Assembly: GCF_027744825.2 (NCBI RefSeq)
Contig: NC_071334.1
Coordinates: 3,188,937-3,252,936 of the forward strand
Origin: Synchiropus splendidus
Lineage: Eukaryota > Chordata > Actinopteri > Syngnathiformes > Callionymidae
Direction of reading: 5' to 3'
Length of the DNA: 64,000 bases
Position 1 is the first letter of the stretch. Every line of letters starts with the position of its first letter. Under the pieces are notes generated by a model, which saw only the letters and a program-made list of their open reading frames with translations, was not told where the DNA came from and did no database searches. A program made the translations under genes and the position numbers. Below are positions 11,032 to 22,920 of the stretch, piece after piece.

Positions 11032-13576
11032 GAGCATTGTACAGACAATTTTAGTGGCAAAAGAAAGTCAGTGAAGTGAGTGAACACAGCCTGTTAATTG
11101 ACTTTATTGAGGCTGCATGAAAAGCCGTATTTCACTGCCCTACCAACAAATCTCAAATTAATCATTCATAATTTACATAAAAAGCATCAGCATCTACTTC
11201 AAAATAGTAATAGTACATAACTCAGAAAAAGAGTCAATTGCAGGACAGTTTATTTTAACATTTCACATTCATACTGCAGGCCAGGTAATTACAACAGTTT
11301 TCCTCATTTTTTAATGAGGGAGGTCAAAGTTCAGAAGAGGAGCTACAATCCTAGTGTTCTTCATCTTCGGTGGAGGAGCTGCTATCATGGGGTTCTTCAT
11401 CATCAGTGGAGGAATCATCGAGAGACAAGGCTTGCGATCCAAAAACATGTTGGTACGTTGAGCGAGCTGCACCCTGCTGAGCTTGAATTGCTGACAGTCT
11501 TCTCTTCAGCAGACAGAGTAGCCCCTCACGTCCTCTCCCAGTCAATGCTTCTGTGCCGCCTGACAGTGATATTACAATAAATTAGACTACTAACCTAGTA
11601 TATCAGCACAAGTAGCAAATAGAACTGTACTTACTTTGCTGAGTGATCCCTTCTGAAAGCTGGGAGGAAATCTCTTCAATATTTCCAGCCATATTCCTCA
11701 TGTACTCCCAGTGCTGCTTGACTTCACGGACAACAATGACCTCCTCTTCCTTCAGTCGGTTCAGCAGCATTACCTTTTTTTCTTTAACATATCACCATGA
11801 CCTGCAAATCATCATATACATTTTTTATAAATAGTGGTGAACTACTTCCCGCAGTGTCTGTGTACTTTCAAAGGTGGGTTCTATTACACTGCATAATCTC
11901 CTCCTAATGACACCAGGCAATTTCTCCCATGGGACAGAATTATATAGAAGAGTGTCTCTTTCAGTTTTCAAAAGTAAAAAGGAAGTTGTCTCTGGAGCTT
12001 GTCTGATCCAATCACAGCAACCTCGGTCAAACAGCCAACAAAAAGCCTTTACAATGTAATTAAAAATAGCCTATAGATATGAAGACAACTGAACACATCC
12101 TAGATGTACTTACATTCCCAAGGCCAGGAATAGTTTTCCTCAGCCAGGAGCTCGTTGGGAGAAGGGAGTTTGCCAGTTTCCGGCACAACAGCATTGTATT
12201 TTGTGACGGCATCTTCTAAGGATCTCTTTTCCACTGAAATCTTTTTTCTCAGCAGATGTCTTCTCTTGTTGCCATCTAGAATATTAAACAGAAAATACTG
12301 AATATGTGCTCAGCCACACATTATTATCAAAAACTTGTTTTCTTTCGTTCTGTTCTTACCAGCCTGACGATACAGCTGATATTTCCGCTGCTTCATGCTG
12401 AGATACAGTCCTTCAATGGTTTTTTCAAGTTCATTTTGACTGCATGCTCCTTCTGAGGGAATATAGAAAAAAGAATTTAAATTTATTTTACGTCAGAATT
12501 GTACATAAAACACTGAGGTATTCACCTGCAGTCCACTGTTGAACAGTGTCTTCCTGAATAGACAACTCTCCAGCCAATTTCTTGAGCTCCTCAGGACTCT
12601 CGTGCAGCCACCCATTAGCTTCCACCACACCTGCCTTTCCCAGGATTCTGTTCAAGATGAAGAAAAACAGATGTAGACAGAGCAAAGCGTGCAGTGAAAT
12701 TTAAATAAACTTTACATGTCCTGTTGATGCCCTGATGTGGTTGACGAAAGAGGTCACCTCTGTGTCGTTGGCCAAAAAGACACCTTCGAATAAGCCGTTT
12801 GGTCGAAAAGACATAAAGCAGGGGTGACCTTTATCAAGGTTCCATGTATTGCATGCCGTAGAAACAACTTATACATACCCTGAATGGCTCTTAAAGCGAT
12901 AAAGCTTGCGGTTCCCATCCACTGAGACAGCTAACATTGAGGGTGTGCAGGCTGGGCACCGAAACTGATCGACTTCAGACAGCCTCTCAACTTCAAATTC
13001 TGCCTACGACCATTCCAGGAATGATTTTTGCATGGTGTCGCCACATATTTTACCACACTGTAAAAGGAAAATCAAGCATATAAATACATCTAAAACTCTT
13101 TCAATTCTGCAGGCAATTAGTCCAATGATGTACTAACCCGACCAAAGAGTTTTGTGCGCTGCTCCAGCATACCAACGAAAGCTTGTCGTGACATTCCTGG
13201 TGCAGTAATCTTGAGATCTTCGTACGTCGCGAACAAATCCACTGTGTACAGCGTCTCAAAATTGACTGTAGCTGGCCAGTAGCCACTTTCAATCAGCTCA
13301 CTAATACCGACATCCAAAGCTTTCCCGCAGGAGCAGCTGACAGTTGGGAGGGACACATTGTATCGACCTAAAATATGTACATAACGAAATTTTAGAACAG
13401 AAAATAGAAAATATAATTCATACACAAGGAACTCACCATTCATTCCAATCAGAATTACTTGCTTTCCTGCAGAAAAGGTTGTTTGCCCAGAGCAGCAGTC
13501 GCAGCATGGATGCATTACTGGCAAAATGCACTCTGGGAAGATAGGAGACGAACATAATTTAAAAGAGGTTGTGTGT

Positions 13577-13602
13577 GTATATATATATATATATATACAC
13601 AA
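13577..13602. repeat. Short TG/TA microsatellite
   Basis: A short run of about ten TA after a GTGTGT stretch. The same intronic site in KDZ copy 2 holds about 50 TA units. Confidence 0.9.
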
Positions 13603-14329
13603 TATTGGTGGCATATATTATCTCAGTACAGACCTCTTCCATTGAAGGAGAATTTTCCTCCCTTCTCTTCCCTGATGTGAGTGGTTGGTGGCAGTGGCCT
13701 GTAGAATCCCTCTATCATGGATGATCTATGATGGAAAACCATGGAATTGTGGATGGAAACATCACAGGCTGCACAGTGAAGTGGTCTAGGCAAACAATCC
13801 TGACATTTCACAACAGCAGTCTTGGATCTGCAGTGGTGACAAGTTCCCTCTGTAGGCTTCTCAGACTGTAACATCTGATTAACCATATACGGCCTTAACA
13901 CAGTCCACTTTTCCAGAGTTGAAGCTTTCTTGTCTTTCCAGTGTGAAGGTGCTGGGTCTATGGCAGGTCCCAAAAGGTCCTGCACCTCTTGAATGAGGGA
14001 TCCTAGAAAACAGGGTAAGGTAACCAAATGTAGCAGCAATAAGACAAACATGGAAAGAAGAGGGTAAATAAACTGCTGCTAAAAACTACCTATATCTTGA
14101 ACGGTCTCAGTCACGTGCTGATGTCCACTTGTAGATGGCGCACATGGCAATGAGTGCATGCTCCCAGAAGTCACTGTTGAGAGTAGGGAGATTTGTTTAA
14201 ATGGACAAATGGACTAGAAACGTCATAATAAAAAGCAGGAAAATAGTAGTATGTTGAAAATAAATCCATAGATCTGTTGACAGTTCGACATTAAACTATT
14301 GAGGCTAAGAAGAAAGTCAGAGCAGGTAC

Positions 14330-14503
14330 TAGTCAAATCAAACATTCCAACTGTCAAGAACCGGTACTCCTGGGTTACATGCACATTTCTAACAATGGAT
14401 TGCTTGACGGTTACTGCTGATGTATTCATTTGTAATAGTCACCCGTCCAAGTGTAGTAGAGGATCCACGCAGTAGGATGTATTCACTGGGTGGGTGCAAT
14501 ATG
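14330..14503 (-). repeat. Right arm B' of the inverted repeat, KDZ copy 1
   Basis: This is the reverse complement of 6274-6455, lying in the intron between exons 2 and 3 of the transposase. It is absent from copy 2, where this interval is replaced by a different arm (26757-26870). Confidence 0.75.
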
Positions 14504-15297
14504 TGAGGACTCATTGACCCAATTGACAATTGACCATTGTCTCTCACCTTAAACAACAACAACAAACATCCAAAACAAATTAGTAAAATTAAGCAGGACT
14601 CTGAAATTAATTAAACCACTAAACCGCATTACAGTAAACCACTTATACTGACTACTCAACCATGTAAACATTATGTCCTGTATTCAGCGAAATGTCCTCA
14701 CTAGGACAGTGTCGTGTCAAATAGTTAGCCCCACAACCATGACAAATCAATCAAATACTGAAGCAGTTGACTGACATTAGTTCTATAATAATACATAACC
14801 AATGTAGTCAGTCAAAGACAGGCAATAGAGACCATAAAGTTAGTGAACAAAAATCACCTGAGGATGAACTCTTTGCCCGCTTCTTCCCTGTTCTCCTCCT
14901 CTTTGGGATAGGATTCCCTTCCTCGTCCTCCTCAACCCAAACAAATGTAAATTTGTCCGGTCCAGACACTTCTGAGGATTCTTGAGGTTGAGCATTCTTA
15001 AAATAAAGATAATGGAAAATGTTAGCGTCACCTAATACACAATATTACATATTGTTAGAAAGTCTCAGGACAGATCATGAGAGCATTAAATGCCTACCTT
15101 CGATTCCTCCAACAGCAAATCAGCAAGAAATAAGGCATCATCGTCCTCCATGATGCTCCTCAGTTGAGTGAGTACAGCCTGAATACCAATTTATCAGTGG
15201 CCACTTGATTTTAAGCACAGTGGACGTGACTATGCAAATCAGCAAGAAGAAAAGAAAAGAAATGGAAACCGGATAAGTTACCCCCATATTAATCCTC

Positions 15298-15371
15298 TGC
15301 TTCCCTCATCTCATCCTCTCTTCTTCCTCCATCTTTCCCTCCCTCCATCTCTTCCTCTCTCCTCCTCCATA
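15298..15371 (+). repeat. Truncated polypyrimidine tract at the KDZ/block G junction
   Basis: About 75 bases of almost pure C and T. They match the last part of the 1 kb tracts at 34564-35627 and 45438-46501, so the KDZ/G junction lies within that tract. The KDZ copy 2/G2 junction has the same remnant at 27733-27809. Confidence 0.85.
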
Positions 15372-17055
15372 CATGACTGTAAACTGACCAAAAGGAAAGT
15401 GACATTTGTAGTTTTGAAAAAAGACCTTGAATGTTCCATGTCAACAACCAACGGTTCACTGAAACCTACAACAATGTAACAGTAAACAGTAGATGTTTGT
15501 CATCAACTGAATGTATTCAACTCAATCTGTGGACTTTATTCCATCGCATTCTTTTCTTATTTTACTTTTCTACCAGAGCCGCTGCTGTGGGCGGAGTCTG
15601 GACAACTGTTGTTTGATGTCCACGGTTGATCCGTTCACCGTGTTTGTGATTTAGAAGGGATTGTCGGTGGTGACTTCCGTGACATAAGTCACTGGTAAAG
15701 ACCAGCAACGTGTGCAGACCCTATCATTTATTCATGTCAAGCTGTAACGTCCTGGAGTGGCTGAGACGCCTGGGTCCCACAAGGACAGAGACACCAAGGT
15801 GTGTGACTGTGTGTAAGCATGTCTGACCGTACTTGTGAGGACGTTCTGAGGGTGAAAACTTCAGAATAACTGGCTCACGATCAGGACTGAAAGATTGACT
15901 TGCCGATTATTGAGACAGCGTTGCGTTTTGGGGGGAAATGTGTCACTGAACACAGGCAGCGAGATGGTTTCCTGTCGGCAGAAACCAGATGCTATCGTCA
16001 GCGAGCGCCTCTGCCTCGACATGAGCTCCAGTGATGCCATGTGAGGCACGTGACTTCACCCAACTGGGGAAAGAAACACTGTCAATCTCTGCAGAATATC
16101 CACTTCCAGCCCGCGACACACCAGGGATCCTCCTCATTCTCCTCATTCAAATCCATCACCGCTGCAGACAGGACGCGCTCTGACGACAGCACTGCGCTCA
16201 AGCCATGACGCCAGTCTTTACGGTAGATTGCCAACGTGCGCAGCAGAAAGTGGCAGCAGGACTCGCGCGGTGGTTTCATGTCCTTGAAAGATTCCCTGAT
16301 AGCTGACAGAAATGTGACTCCATGTTCATGTGCAGCAGGTCTTCTCCTCCATGTCTGCACAGTTTCATGTCACGTCAGCAGCGCAGCTTGCAGTGAAGCT
16401 CTGAGTGTGTGTCAGTGTCTTGAGGGCTGTTTTTGCAATGTGATATTACAATTCAGACATAGACTGAGATCCAAAATGGGTACAAGCAACACAAACCGCC
16501 TCAGTTTTAGTGGCACCAAAAAATAAAAACAATGCGCAGCACTTCTTGTTTGGCCACAGAAGCAGTGAAAATGAATCCAAAGTGCGTCACTGACCTTCAG
16601 CTCAAACAAGGTCAACAGTGTGCGCCTCTTACTCTCAGCTCAAAGTGACAACAGAAACAGTGTGTGAGAGTCGTAGTGCACAGGTGAGAAGAATGCAAAA
16701 CATGCACTAACATGGAGCTCTGACAAACAACTCAAACCACTGAATAAAAGCGAGATTAAAATGTGATTCATTCATTGCAAAAGCCGTCATTATTTTGGTT
16801 AAAATCTTTGAGTCTGCAAATGTGTAGTTTGATGCACAGATGTGCGACTGGACTTGCAAGTCAGCAGCTTCACCTCCATGAATGTGCGACATGTGAATAA
16901 AGAGTCCGTGTGTTGGTCTGATGCTGCGGTGCTGCCTCCGCTCTTCACACCTGATCAAGCGAACAGGAAGTGTTCCTCTCGTCACGTCCTGCTGATGGTG
17001 TTGAGATAGAGAGGATGAAGCAGCCGTCGCAGCAGAGTGTCTCACAGACGACACC
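15372..17055 (+). other. Block G upstream region, copy 1 (candidate 5' flank of Ig receptor gene)
   Basis: About 1.7 kb repeated almost without change ahead of every Ig receptor copy (27810-29481, 35628-37293, 46502-48167). No recognised gene lies in it. A minus-strand frame of 92 codons (16360-16082 here, and 28786-28508, 36598-36320, 47472-47194) is preserved in all four copies, contains the compact stretch HGLSAVLSSERVLSAAVMDL and might be an exon. The copies are too alike for this to prove coding. The promoter of the receptor gene should lie in the last few hundred bases; no clear TATA box was found. Confidence 0.4.
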
Positions 17056-18263
17056 ATGGCTGCACTGCTGCTGCTGCTGCTGCTCTGCTCCAACATCCAG
17101 GCTCAGGTCATCACAGAAGCAGGGAGGAAACATCGCTTCCCCCTGGACGACACCGCTGACTTCTGCTCCGTCTCCAGATGGACCACTGAGGGGACGCAGC
17201 TCCTGTTCAACTCTTCAGCCTCCTATTATGAGATAGACCCTGTGAATGCTTCCCACTCGGGTCAGTACCAGGAGCAGTGCTGGACTCGGGGCAACATGAC
17301 CCTGGACAGGAACTCCACGCTCCTCGTGTGTGACGACCAGAAGATGATACGTCATGATGATGTGTTCCTGACTGTTGGAGAGACAGTGGAGCTGAGCTGT
17401 GACGGGGTGGGTGTTCAGTGGGCCTATTGGACATACCATGGATTAGTCTCAGTAGAGGACAGAACACCTCACGGGCACCAACTCCAGCTGCTGCAGAACA
17501 AAGCTTCCCTCCTGCTCACTGCTGACAGACCTGCTGGTACCACCATCACCTACTTCTGTCTGGAGAAGCAGCAGCTCAGGTGCCACCTTCACAGTCGTTT
17601 CTCTGTTGTAGTCTCAGTAGACTATATCCTGCGCTGGGTGGGAGAGAGTCTGGAGCTGAGAGATACAGTCTCAACTCCACTCTGATGTTTCCATCTCTGA
17701 CACTGGGCCACACAGGTGTATACGCCTGTCTCCTCAGTGATGATGTTGTTGATGGTTATCACCTGTACGTGTGTCCTGAGCCTGAGCCTCCTGCTGTGCA
17801 GCTCTTCACTGAGGGGGAGGAGCTCACTCTCCACTGTGGGAACTGGAGTCAGACTGATGAGGTTCGCTGGTTAATGAGGTCCAACAGAACCGGAGGACAG
17901 GTCTCTTATGTTCATGAGCATCATCAACCAGACAACGTGCAACGCTCCAGCAGCAGCCTGGTGATGAGGAACGTCTCTCTGCAGGACAGTGGACAGGTCT
18001 GGTGTGTGGTGTTGAGAGACCTTCTCTGTGTGTTCAGGTCTGAGACCCTGCTGAAGCTGAGAGAGCCAGAGGAGGATCACCTCCTGCTGAGGTCCGTGCT
18101 GCTCAGTGCTGTGGTGCTGATGCTGATGCTGTGTGTGGGGGGGGTGGTGGGGGGGCTGGTGTGGAGGGGCAGGAGGAGAGAGCAGCTCCCAGCAGCTGTG
18201 GAGGAGATGGAGATGTCCCAGCTGTCTCCAGAGTCAGACGCGCAGGAGGAGACTCCGGTCTGA
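17056..18263 (+). pseudogene. Four-Ig-domain receptor gene, copy 1 (frameshifted)
   Basis: This is the first and most diverged copy of the intronless Ig receptor (compare 29482-30765). The frame from ATG at 17056 encodes the signal peptide and Ig domains 1 and 2, then stops at 17685. Relative to the intact copies, 64 bp are missing after the codons for GESLEL at about 17660. This removes the first Cys and Trp region of Ig domain 3 and shifts the frame. The remaining Ig domain 3 and 4, membrane segment and tail continue in another frame to 18263. A poly(A) signal is at 18338-18343. Many amino-acid differences from the other copies cluster in the ectodomain, for example around MIRHDDVFL and in domain 4. 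It could still make a 209-residue secreted fragment. Confidence 0.85.
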
Positions 18264-18337
18264 GCTGCCGCGATGCTTGTAAATAACCGCTGACCTTTGA
18301 CCTCTCTGATGAGGAAAGTGTGCTCTTGATCAGATTC

Positions 18338-18343
18338 AATAAA
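18338..18343 (+). terminator. Poly(A) signal AATAAA, receptor copy 1
   Basis: AATAAA about 75 bases after the stop codon, at the same relative place as in the other three copies. Confidence 0.7.
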
Positions 18344-18759
18344 CGTGACATGCTTCTGACACAACCTCTGTCTGTGTGACTCACTCACTCACACTCACAC
18401 ACGCGCACGAGCTCCAGGAAACTCTCCGTCCAGTCGACGTGGGACGTGATCAACCCCAAACTACACAGAGAGAATGACTTCATGAAAACAAGATCCGCGG
18501 GTTGGGCCGGATCCAGAACCGTCTCTGGTTCCAGTCCGGATTTTGAGGGAAAAGTCAGGCATTTTGAAGGAGTCATGTGACTTCTGGAACGCGCTCAGTG
18601 GTCTGTGGGATCTGGGAAAGTCCGGGACCCAAACTTCACGCTTCCATGGCCTCACCTGGGACTCGCGCAGGTCCTCTTTAAACCGACAACAAGCGGTCGG
18701 TGTGTTTTGTTTTTGTTTGTGGAGGTGACGTGCAGTGGCGCTCGTGCACTGACAACCCA

Positions 18760-20155
18760 GGCTCACAAAAAAACGTGCAATAACAACGTTTGTCCACTTC
18801 ATGAAAACGTAGTGGTTTGACAAATTTATTTTCTCAATGGCTTAGTGAAAGGCGTTCCTCTGGTCACGTGACTGACAGCGTTCTCTCCCGTCTGAACATA
18901 AAACATGGCGGACATCCGTTCTATTTTTGCTCTAAATTGCGAGATTTTAAAACAATTAAATGCTTTTGTTGAGTTTTGATCACATTTCTAGCGACAAATG
19001 TACACTTTATTTTCATATTTTCCGCTCGGTGTATGTTTATGGCGCTTCGTTTTATCGTTTTGACCCAGGTTCTTTAGTGGTGCTCACTGAAATCGTAGTA
19101 TTGTGACGTTTGCCCTGCTGGCCATAAATACGCTCCAAAATGCGGGGTTTTAAATGACTTTATTGGCATTTGATCGCATTTCTAGCGACAAATATATCCT
19201 ACATTATAATATTATGTGCTCCTTTTATGTAAATAACGCTTATTTTCTTTCGTTTGGACCGAGATTGTTTTGTGATTCCCTATTAAAACGTAGTATTGTA
19301 ACGTTTACCCTGCTGGCCATTAATACGCTCCAAATTGCGGAGTTTTTAAATAACTTTATTGGCTTTTGATCGCATTTCTAGCAACAAATATATCCTACAT
19401 TGTAATATTATGTGCTCGTTTTATGTAAATGATGCTTAGTTTCTTTCGTTTGGACTGAGATTGTTTTGTGATTCCCCATTAAAATGTATTATTACGGTGG
19501 TTATCTGCTCGCGCTGAAAAACGTGCAATAACGATGTTTGTCCACTTGGCATACCGTAATGATTTTACGAATTTGCCTCAAAAATCGTTTCACTCTTACG
19601 TTTCCTTTGTCAATGGCTTTATGAAGGGCGTGCCTCCGGTCACGTGACTGACAGCCTGCTCTCCTGTCTGAACACAAAACATGGTGGACATCCGTTCTAT
19701 TTCGCTCTAAATTGTGAGATTTTAAAACAAAAGCTTTTGTTGACTTTTGATCGCATTTCTAGCGACAAATATATTCTATATTGGGGTTGTTATCTGCTCG
19801 CACTGAAAAACGTGCAATAACTACGTTTGTCCACTTGGCATACCGTTACAATTTGACGACTTTGCCTCAAAAATCGTTTCTCTCGTACGCGTCATTTCTC
19901 AATGGATTTGTGAATGGCGTGCCTCTGGTCACGTGACTGATAGAACACAAAGCATGGCGGACACCCGTTCTAGTTTTGCTTTAAATTGTGAGATTTTAAA
20001 ACAATTAAAAGCTTTTGTTGCGTTTTGATCACATTTCTAGCGACAAATGTACGCCTTACTTTCATTTTTTCCCCTCGTTTCATGCATTTGACGCTTCGTT
20101 TTTTTCGTTTTGACCTCAATTCAATTTTCGTTTAGGTCTCAATTCAATGTATTCT
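18760..20155 (+). repeat. Degenerate tandem repeat of about 195 bp at the left end of KDZ copy 2
   Basis: The phrase TTTTGATCRCATTTCTAGCR (R = A or G) recurs near 18976, 19168, 19365, 19745 and 20024, with associated AACGTGCAATAAC and CTGGCCATWAATACGCTCC phrases. Spacing is about 192-197 bases, or multiples and fragments of that. The segment after 20155, shared with copy 1 at 5106, starts with a related but more diverged unit (CTGGCCAGTAATTCC). This looks like a subterminal repeat array of the KDZ element. In copy 1 the equivalent array is cut by the gypsy insertion and lies off-window. Confidence 0.7.
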
Positions 20156-20469
20156 TGTACAGCTGGCCAGTAATTCCACAGCTAATTGCGGGATTTAAAA
20201 ATAATTAAAAGCTGTTGTAAGCAGAGTTGTAATCACATGCAATGTACTCTTTAATTTTTAAATATTATGTCATGAAATGATATAATATTTATTATCCGAC
20301 TGGGGAAGGAAGTGGCGTCAGGGACCGAATACGTTATTTATTTATCATTTGTATCGAATACATTTCTACGCATAATAGTATTATCGGATATTTAAAATCG
20401 TGTCAACTGCATATAAAGTCTTTTGGCAAGAAAGGAAGTTCCGTGATTTACTCGTTTTGCTGACTCACG

Positions 20470-20760
20470 CTTCGTTCTCCGTCACTGACGTCAGCTGAAA
20501 CGCAGGCGGACCATTCCAAACCTCCCAAGCCGTAGTTTCTAGTTTTCATTCTGTTTAAATATGCACACGTGTTGTGGACGCCGACGTTTCTTCGGAGACG
20601 TGAATTTATGCTTTGGATGAATAATTAAATTGTACAAACACGTCGGACTTTGACGTCATCATCAGTGGTCGACCAGAACAGAAACATAGCGGGATGTCCT
20701 GCCTGCCGCGGGATGATGGCGTCACATCCGGCATGTACATCTCTTTTTTAATATTTTAAT
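20470..20760. promoter_or_regulatory. Promoter-like CRE pair, KDZ copy 2
   Basis: TGACGTCA at 20486-20493 and 20651-20658, matching the pair in copy 1. The YY1-like ATGGCGGGATG of copy 1 reads ATAGCGGGATG here. Confidence 0.3.
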
Positions 20761-21189
20761 GGGTCAGAGGAAATTGAAATAAAGGATTTCAGTTCTGTTA
20801 TGACAATTTTATTCTACTTCAGGGTCAAATTATTTATTCATTATATTCATCTCCTTTTACGCATGTATGAATTGCATGACAACATCAAGATCACACTTTT
20901 GCAAATGTATTTATTATTATTAACAAATTGTTATTTTTTGGTTTCTTCCATCCGTACCCACTCAAGTTAGAATATCTTTCCACTGCAAGAGAAAGAAAAA
21001 AAAGATTTAATCACAGCAGGGTAAAGAACAATGATCCTTGGTGGTCTTCAGTTTGTAACACATACATGAACATGTACATTTGTATATCTTTCTTCTATAG
21101 GAGTTTGACTGAGGCATTGCCATTGGAACACAAACTTGATCTCAGACCTTTGCAGTATCAGGCCCAGAATGTTAACACTAAAACAGCAT

Positions 21190-21303
21190 GTAAAGGGAGA
21201 ATGCAGACATGTTTTGAAACAGGAGTTAAAGAAGCCACTTTGACCAGAGGGGAAATCCTTCTTTCAACATGAGGTCTTGACTTGGACCCTATCTTTCAGC
21301 TTT
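21190..21303 (+). repeat. Left arm A of an inverted repeat in KDZ copy 2
   Basis: The last 75 bases, ending CCTATCTTTCAGC, recur in reverse complement at 26757-26830 at near identity, and weaker similarity extends outward to about 26870. The arm is absent from copy 1. The plus frame ends VKEATLTRGEILLST before a stop, and the same peptide end is read on the minus strand from the right arm. Confidence 0.75.
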
Positions 21304-22920
21304 ACACAATGATGTCTTGAACACCCCCCTCAGCTAGATCAACATGTGAATAGAGCCTTTGTCTTTCATAACTTGCTGATGTGGTCATAAGCCTGAATTG
21401 TAGCACCCACTGCCATCTCTTTAACTTATACATTAACATAATGGCCCATCAATACCTTTCTCCCTTGGACAGGGACTTCAAGTACACACACATTAACATA
21501 TTGCACCCACCCAGTGAATGCATCCTATTGAGTTGATCCTCTACTACACTTGGATGGGTGACTATTACAAATGAATACATCAGCAGTAACCATCCAGCAC
21601 TATTCACTGTTCGAAGGGTGCATGCACCCCAGACCATCTCAACTTCTCGACAGAAGTTGGAATGTTCTATGTTGGAATGTGACTCATACCTTCTCTGGCT
21701 GCCTGAGTCAAACCTCAAATTTCATCATAAAGAAGAGCGAAAATGTACATACCACATGGAGCAGGGCTCCCACTCAATTAGTTCCATTATTTTCCCCTGA
21801 AACAAAAAAATGCCATTGAAATTAACAACACATCCACAGTTAATGTGTATATTTACATGACATATCTACATCAAGTAATGACAAAACAGAACCTTTTGTT
21901 TTTTTGTTTTTACTACCCGTTTCACTGGGTAATACCCGTCATCTCCAACCATATGGCTGCATTCTGAAAGAGCAAAAAGTGTATGTTTAAATTGTTAAAG
22001 CGTTGAGTGAAAAAACATCAAGGCATATACAGTGCACTGACAAATTCATCATTCAAAATAGATACTATATATGGCTTCTTCTTGCTTTTCCAGATTATAC
22101 ATAGGTTCTGCACAAGTGAGCAAGGTGTGGTGTTTGTGGTGAAAAATTACCATCAGATGTGCCCACTACGTCTTCAGGCCAAAATATATACTGCAATGAA
22201 CATTCACTAAAATATTAAGAAGGTACAAATAAAATCATTTACGGCTGCATGTGATATTTCTGTATGTAATAGTTTTAAGGCACTGCACAATCTTGCATTG
22301 TATTGCCTTTATGAGATACATCATGTTTAGAGGCCAGGGCAGTCACTAGACTTATGTCAGCAACAGTGGACTGTGTGCATTGGATTTAAGAATGGCAACA
22401 CTTTGATGTAGGGATATTAAAATATTTTTTTGTTTGTGTGGTCATAATTCTAATTTCTTTGTTTTGTGTCTAATTTCATATTTGTATTTCAAGTCTTATG
22501 GTTTTATAACATCACATTTTACATCTTTGCAAGGCAATGTATGATGTATAATATGTAAGAACCTTTCGATCCATCTTCTGTCTTCCTTCTGGTGCTTTTT
22601 CTTGGAGGTAATCCTGTTGAGGATAAATATAACTGTTTGTACAGAATAATTCCCACAATATTTTATTACATATAACATCCAATAGACTAACGATCAAAAA
22701 CCAATGACGCATCTCGTGCAAATAAACCATGTCATAACATGCTAATCTCTGACATGTCAGACTTTGTCATAGCAACCTGAACTATAAAAAGTCTTTCACC
22801 TAAATATTATAATGTCTACAAATAATTTATGAACCAAAACAGATATTCTGGTAATTGGATTGCAGACATGTCTCAAAGATCTAATTACTACATACTCAGA
22901 GGGCCTGTGGAGGCTCTTTT

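Larger units (their letters stand above)
11351..15151 (-). pseudogene. KDZ-family transposase gene, copy 1: catalytic core missing, nonsense codon
   Basis: Exons with consensus splice sites can be followed on the minus strand. Exon 1 is 15151-15098 (MEDDDALFLADLLLEESK). Exon 2 is 14996-14858, with a basic nuclear-localisation-like run PKRRRTGKKRAK. Exon 3 is 14173-14090. Exon 4 is 14002-13634, a CxC-type cysteine cluster: CHHC, CQDC, CAAC. Exon 5 is 13532-13437 and exon 6 is 13367-13138. Exon 7 is 13057-12879, with CPACTP and SVDGNRKLYRF. A further piece (about 12825-12720) reads FEGVFLANDTEV. C-terminal exons follow at 12648-12526, 12449-12360, 12275-12114, about 11770-11635 and 11560-11351, where it ends in an acidic DEEH tail at TAG. 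The several hundred residues of transposase core expected between FEGVFL and the C-terminal exons are absent. Exon 7 carries TAG at 13004-13006 where copy 2 has TAC. Confidence 0.75.
5106..15292 (-). mobile_element. KDZ (Kyakuja-Dileera-Zisupton) type DNA transposon, copy 1, decayed
   Basis: The region encodes, on the minus strand, a multi-exon protein with the cysteine clusters and SVDGNRK motif of KDZ transposases, plus a small cysteine-rich gene. Its left end is interrupted by the gypsy element. Its right end meets block G near 15292 inside a pyrimidine-rich stretch. A second copy occupies about 18751-27730 at very high identity. I could not find clean terminal inverted repeats or an 8-bp target duplication, so the outer boundaries are taken from where the two copies and the block-G repeats diverge. 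It could also be a domesticated KDZ-derived gene, but the lesions argue against function. Confidence 0.72.

Noticed and set aside
13117..13614. Single 165-codon minus-strand frame treated as one protein
   Set aside because: It reads through an intron; clear acceptor and donor sites divide it into KDZ exons 5 and 6.
16945..17133. Poly-glutamine frame on the minus strand opposite the receptor start (and in the other three copies)
   Set aside because: It is the complement of the CTG-rich signal-peptide codons, not a separate gene.
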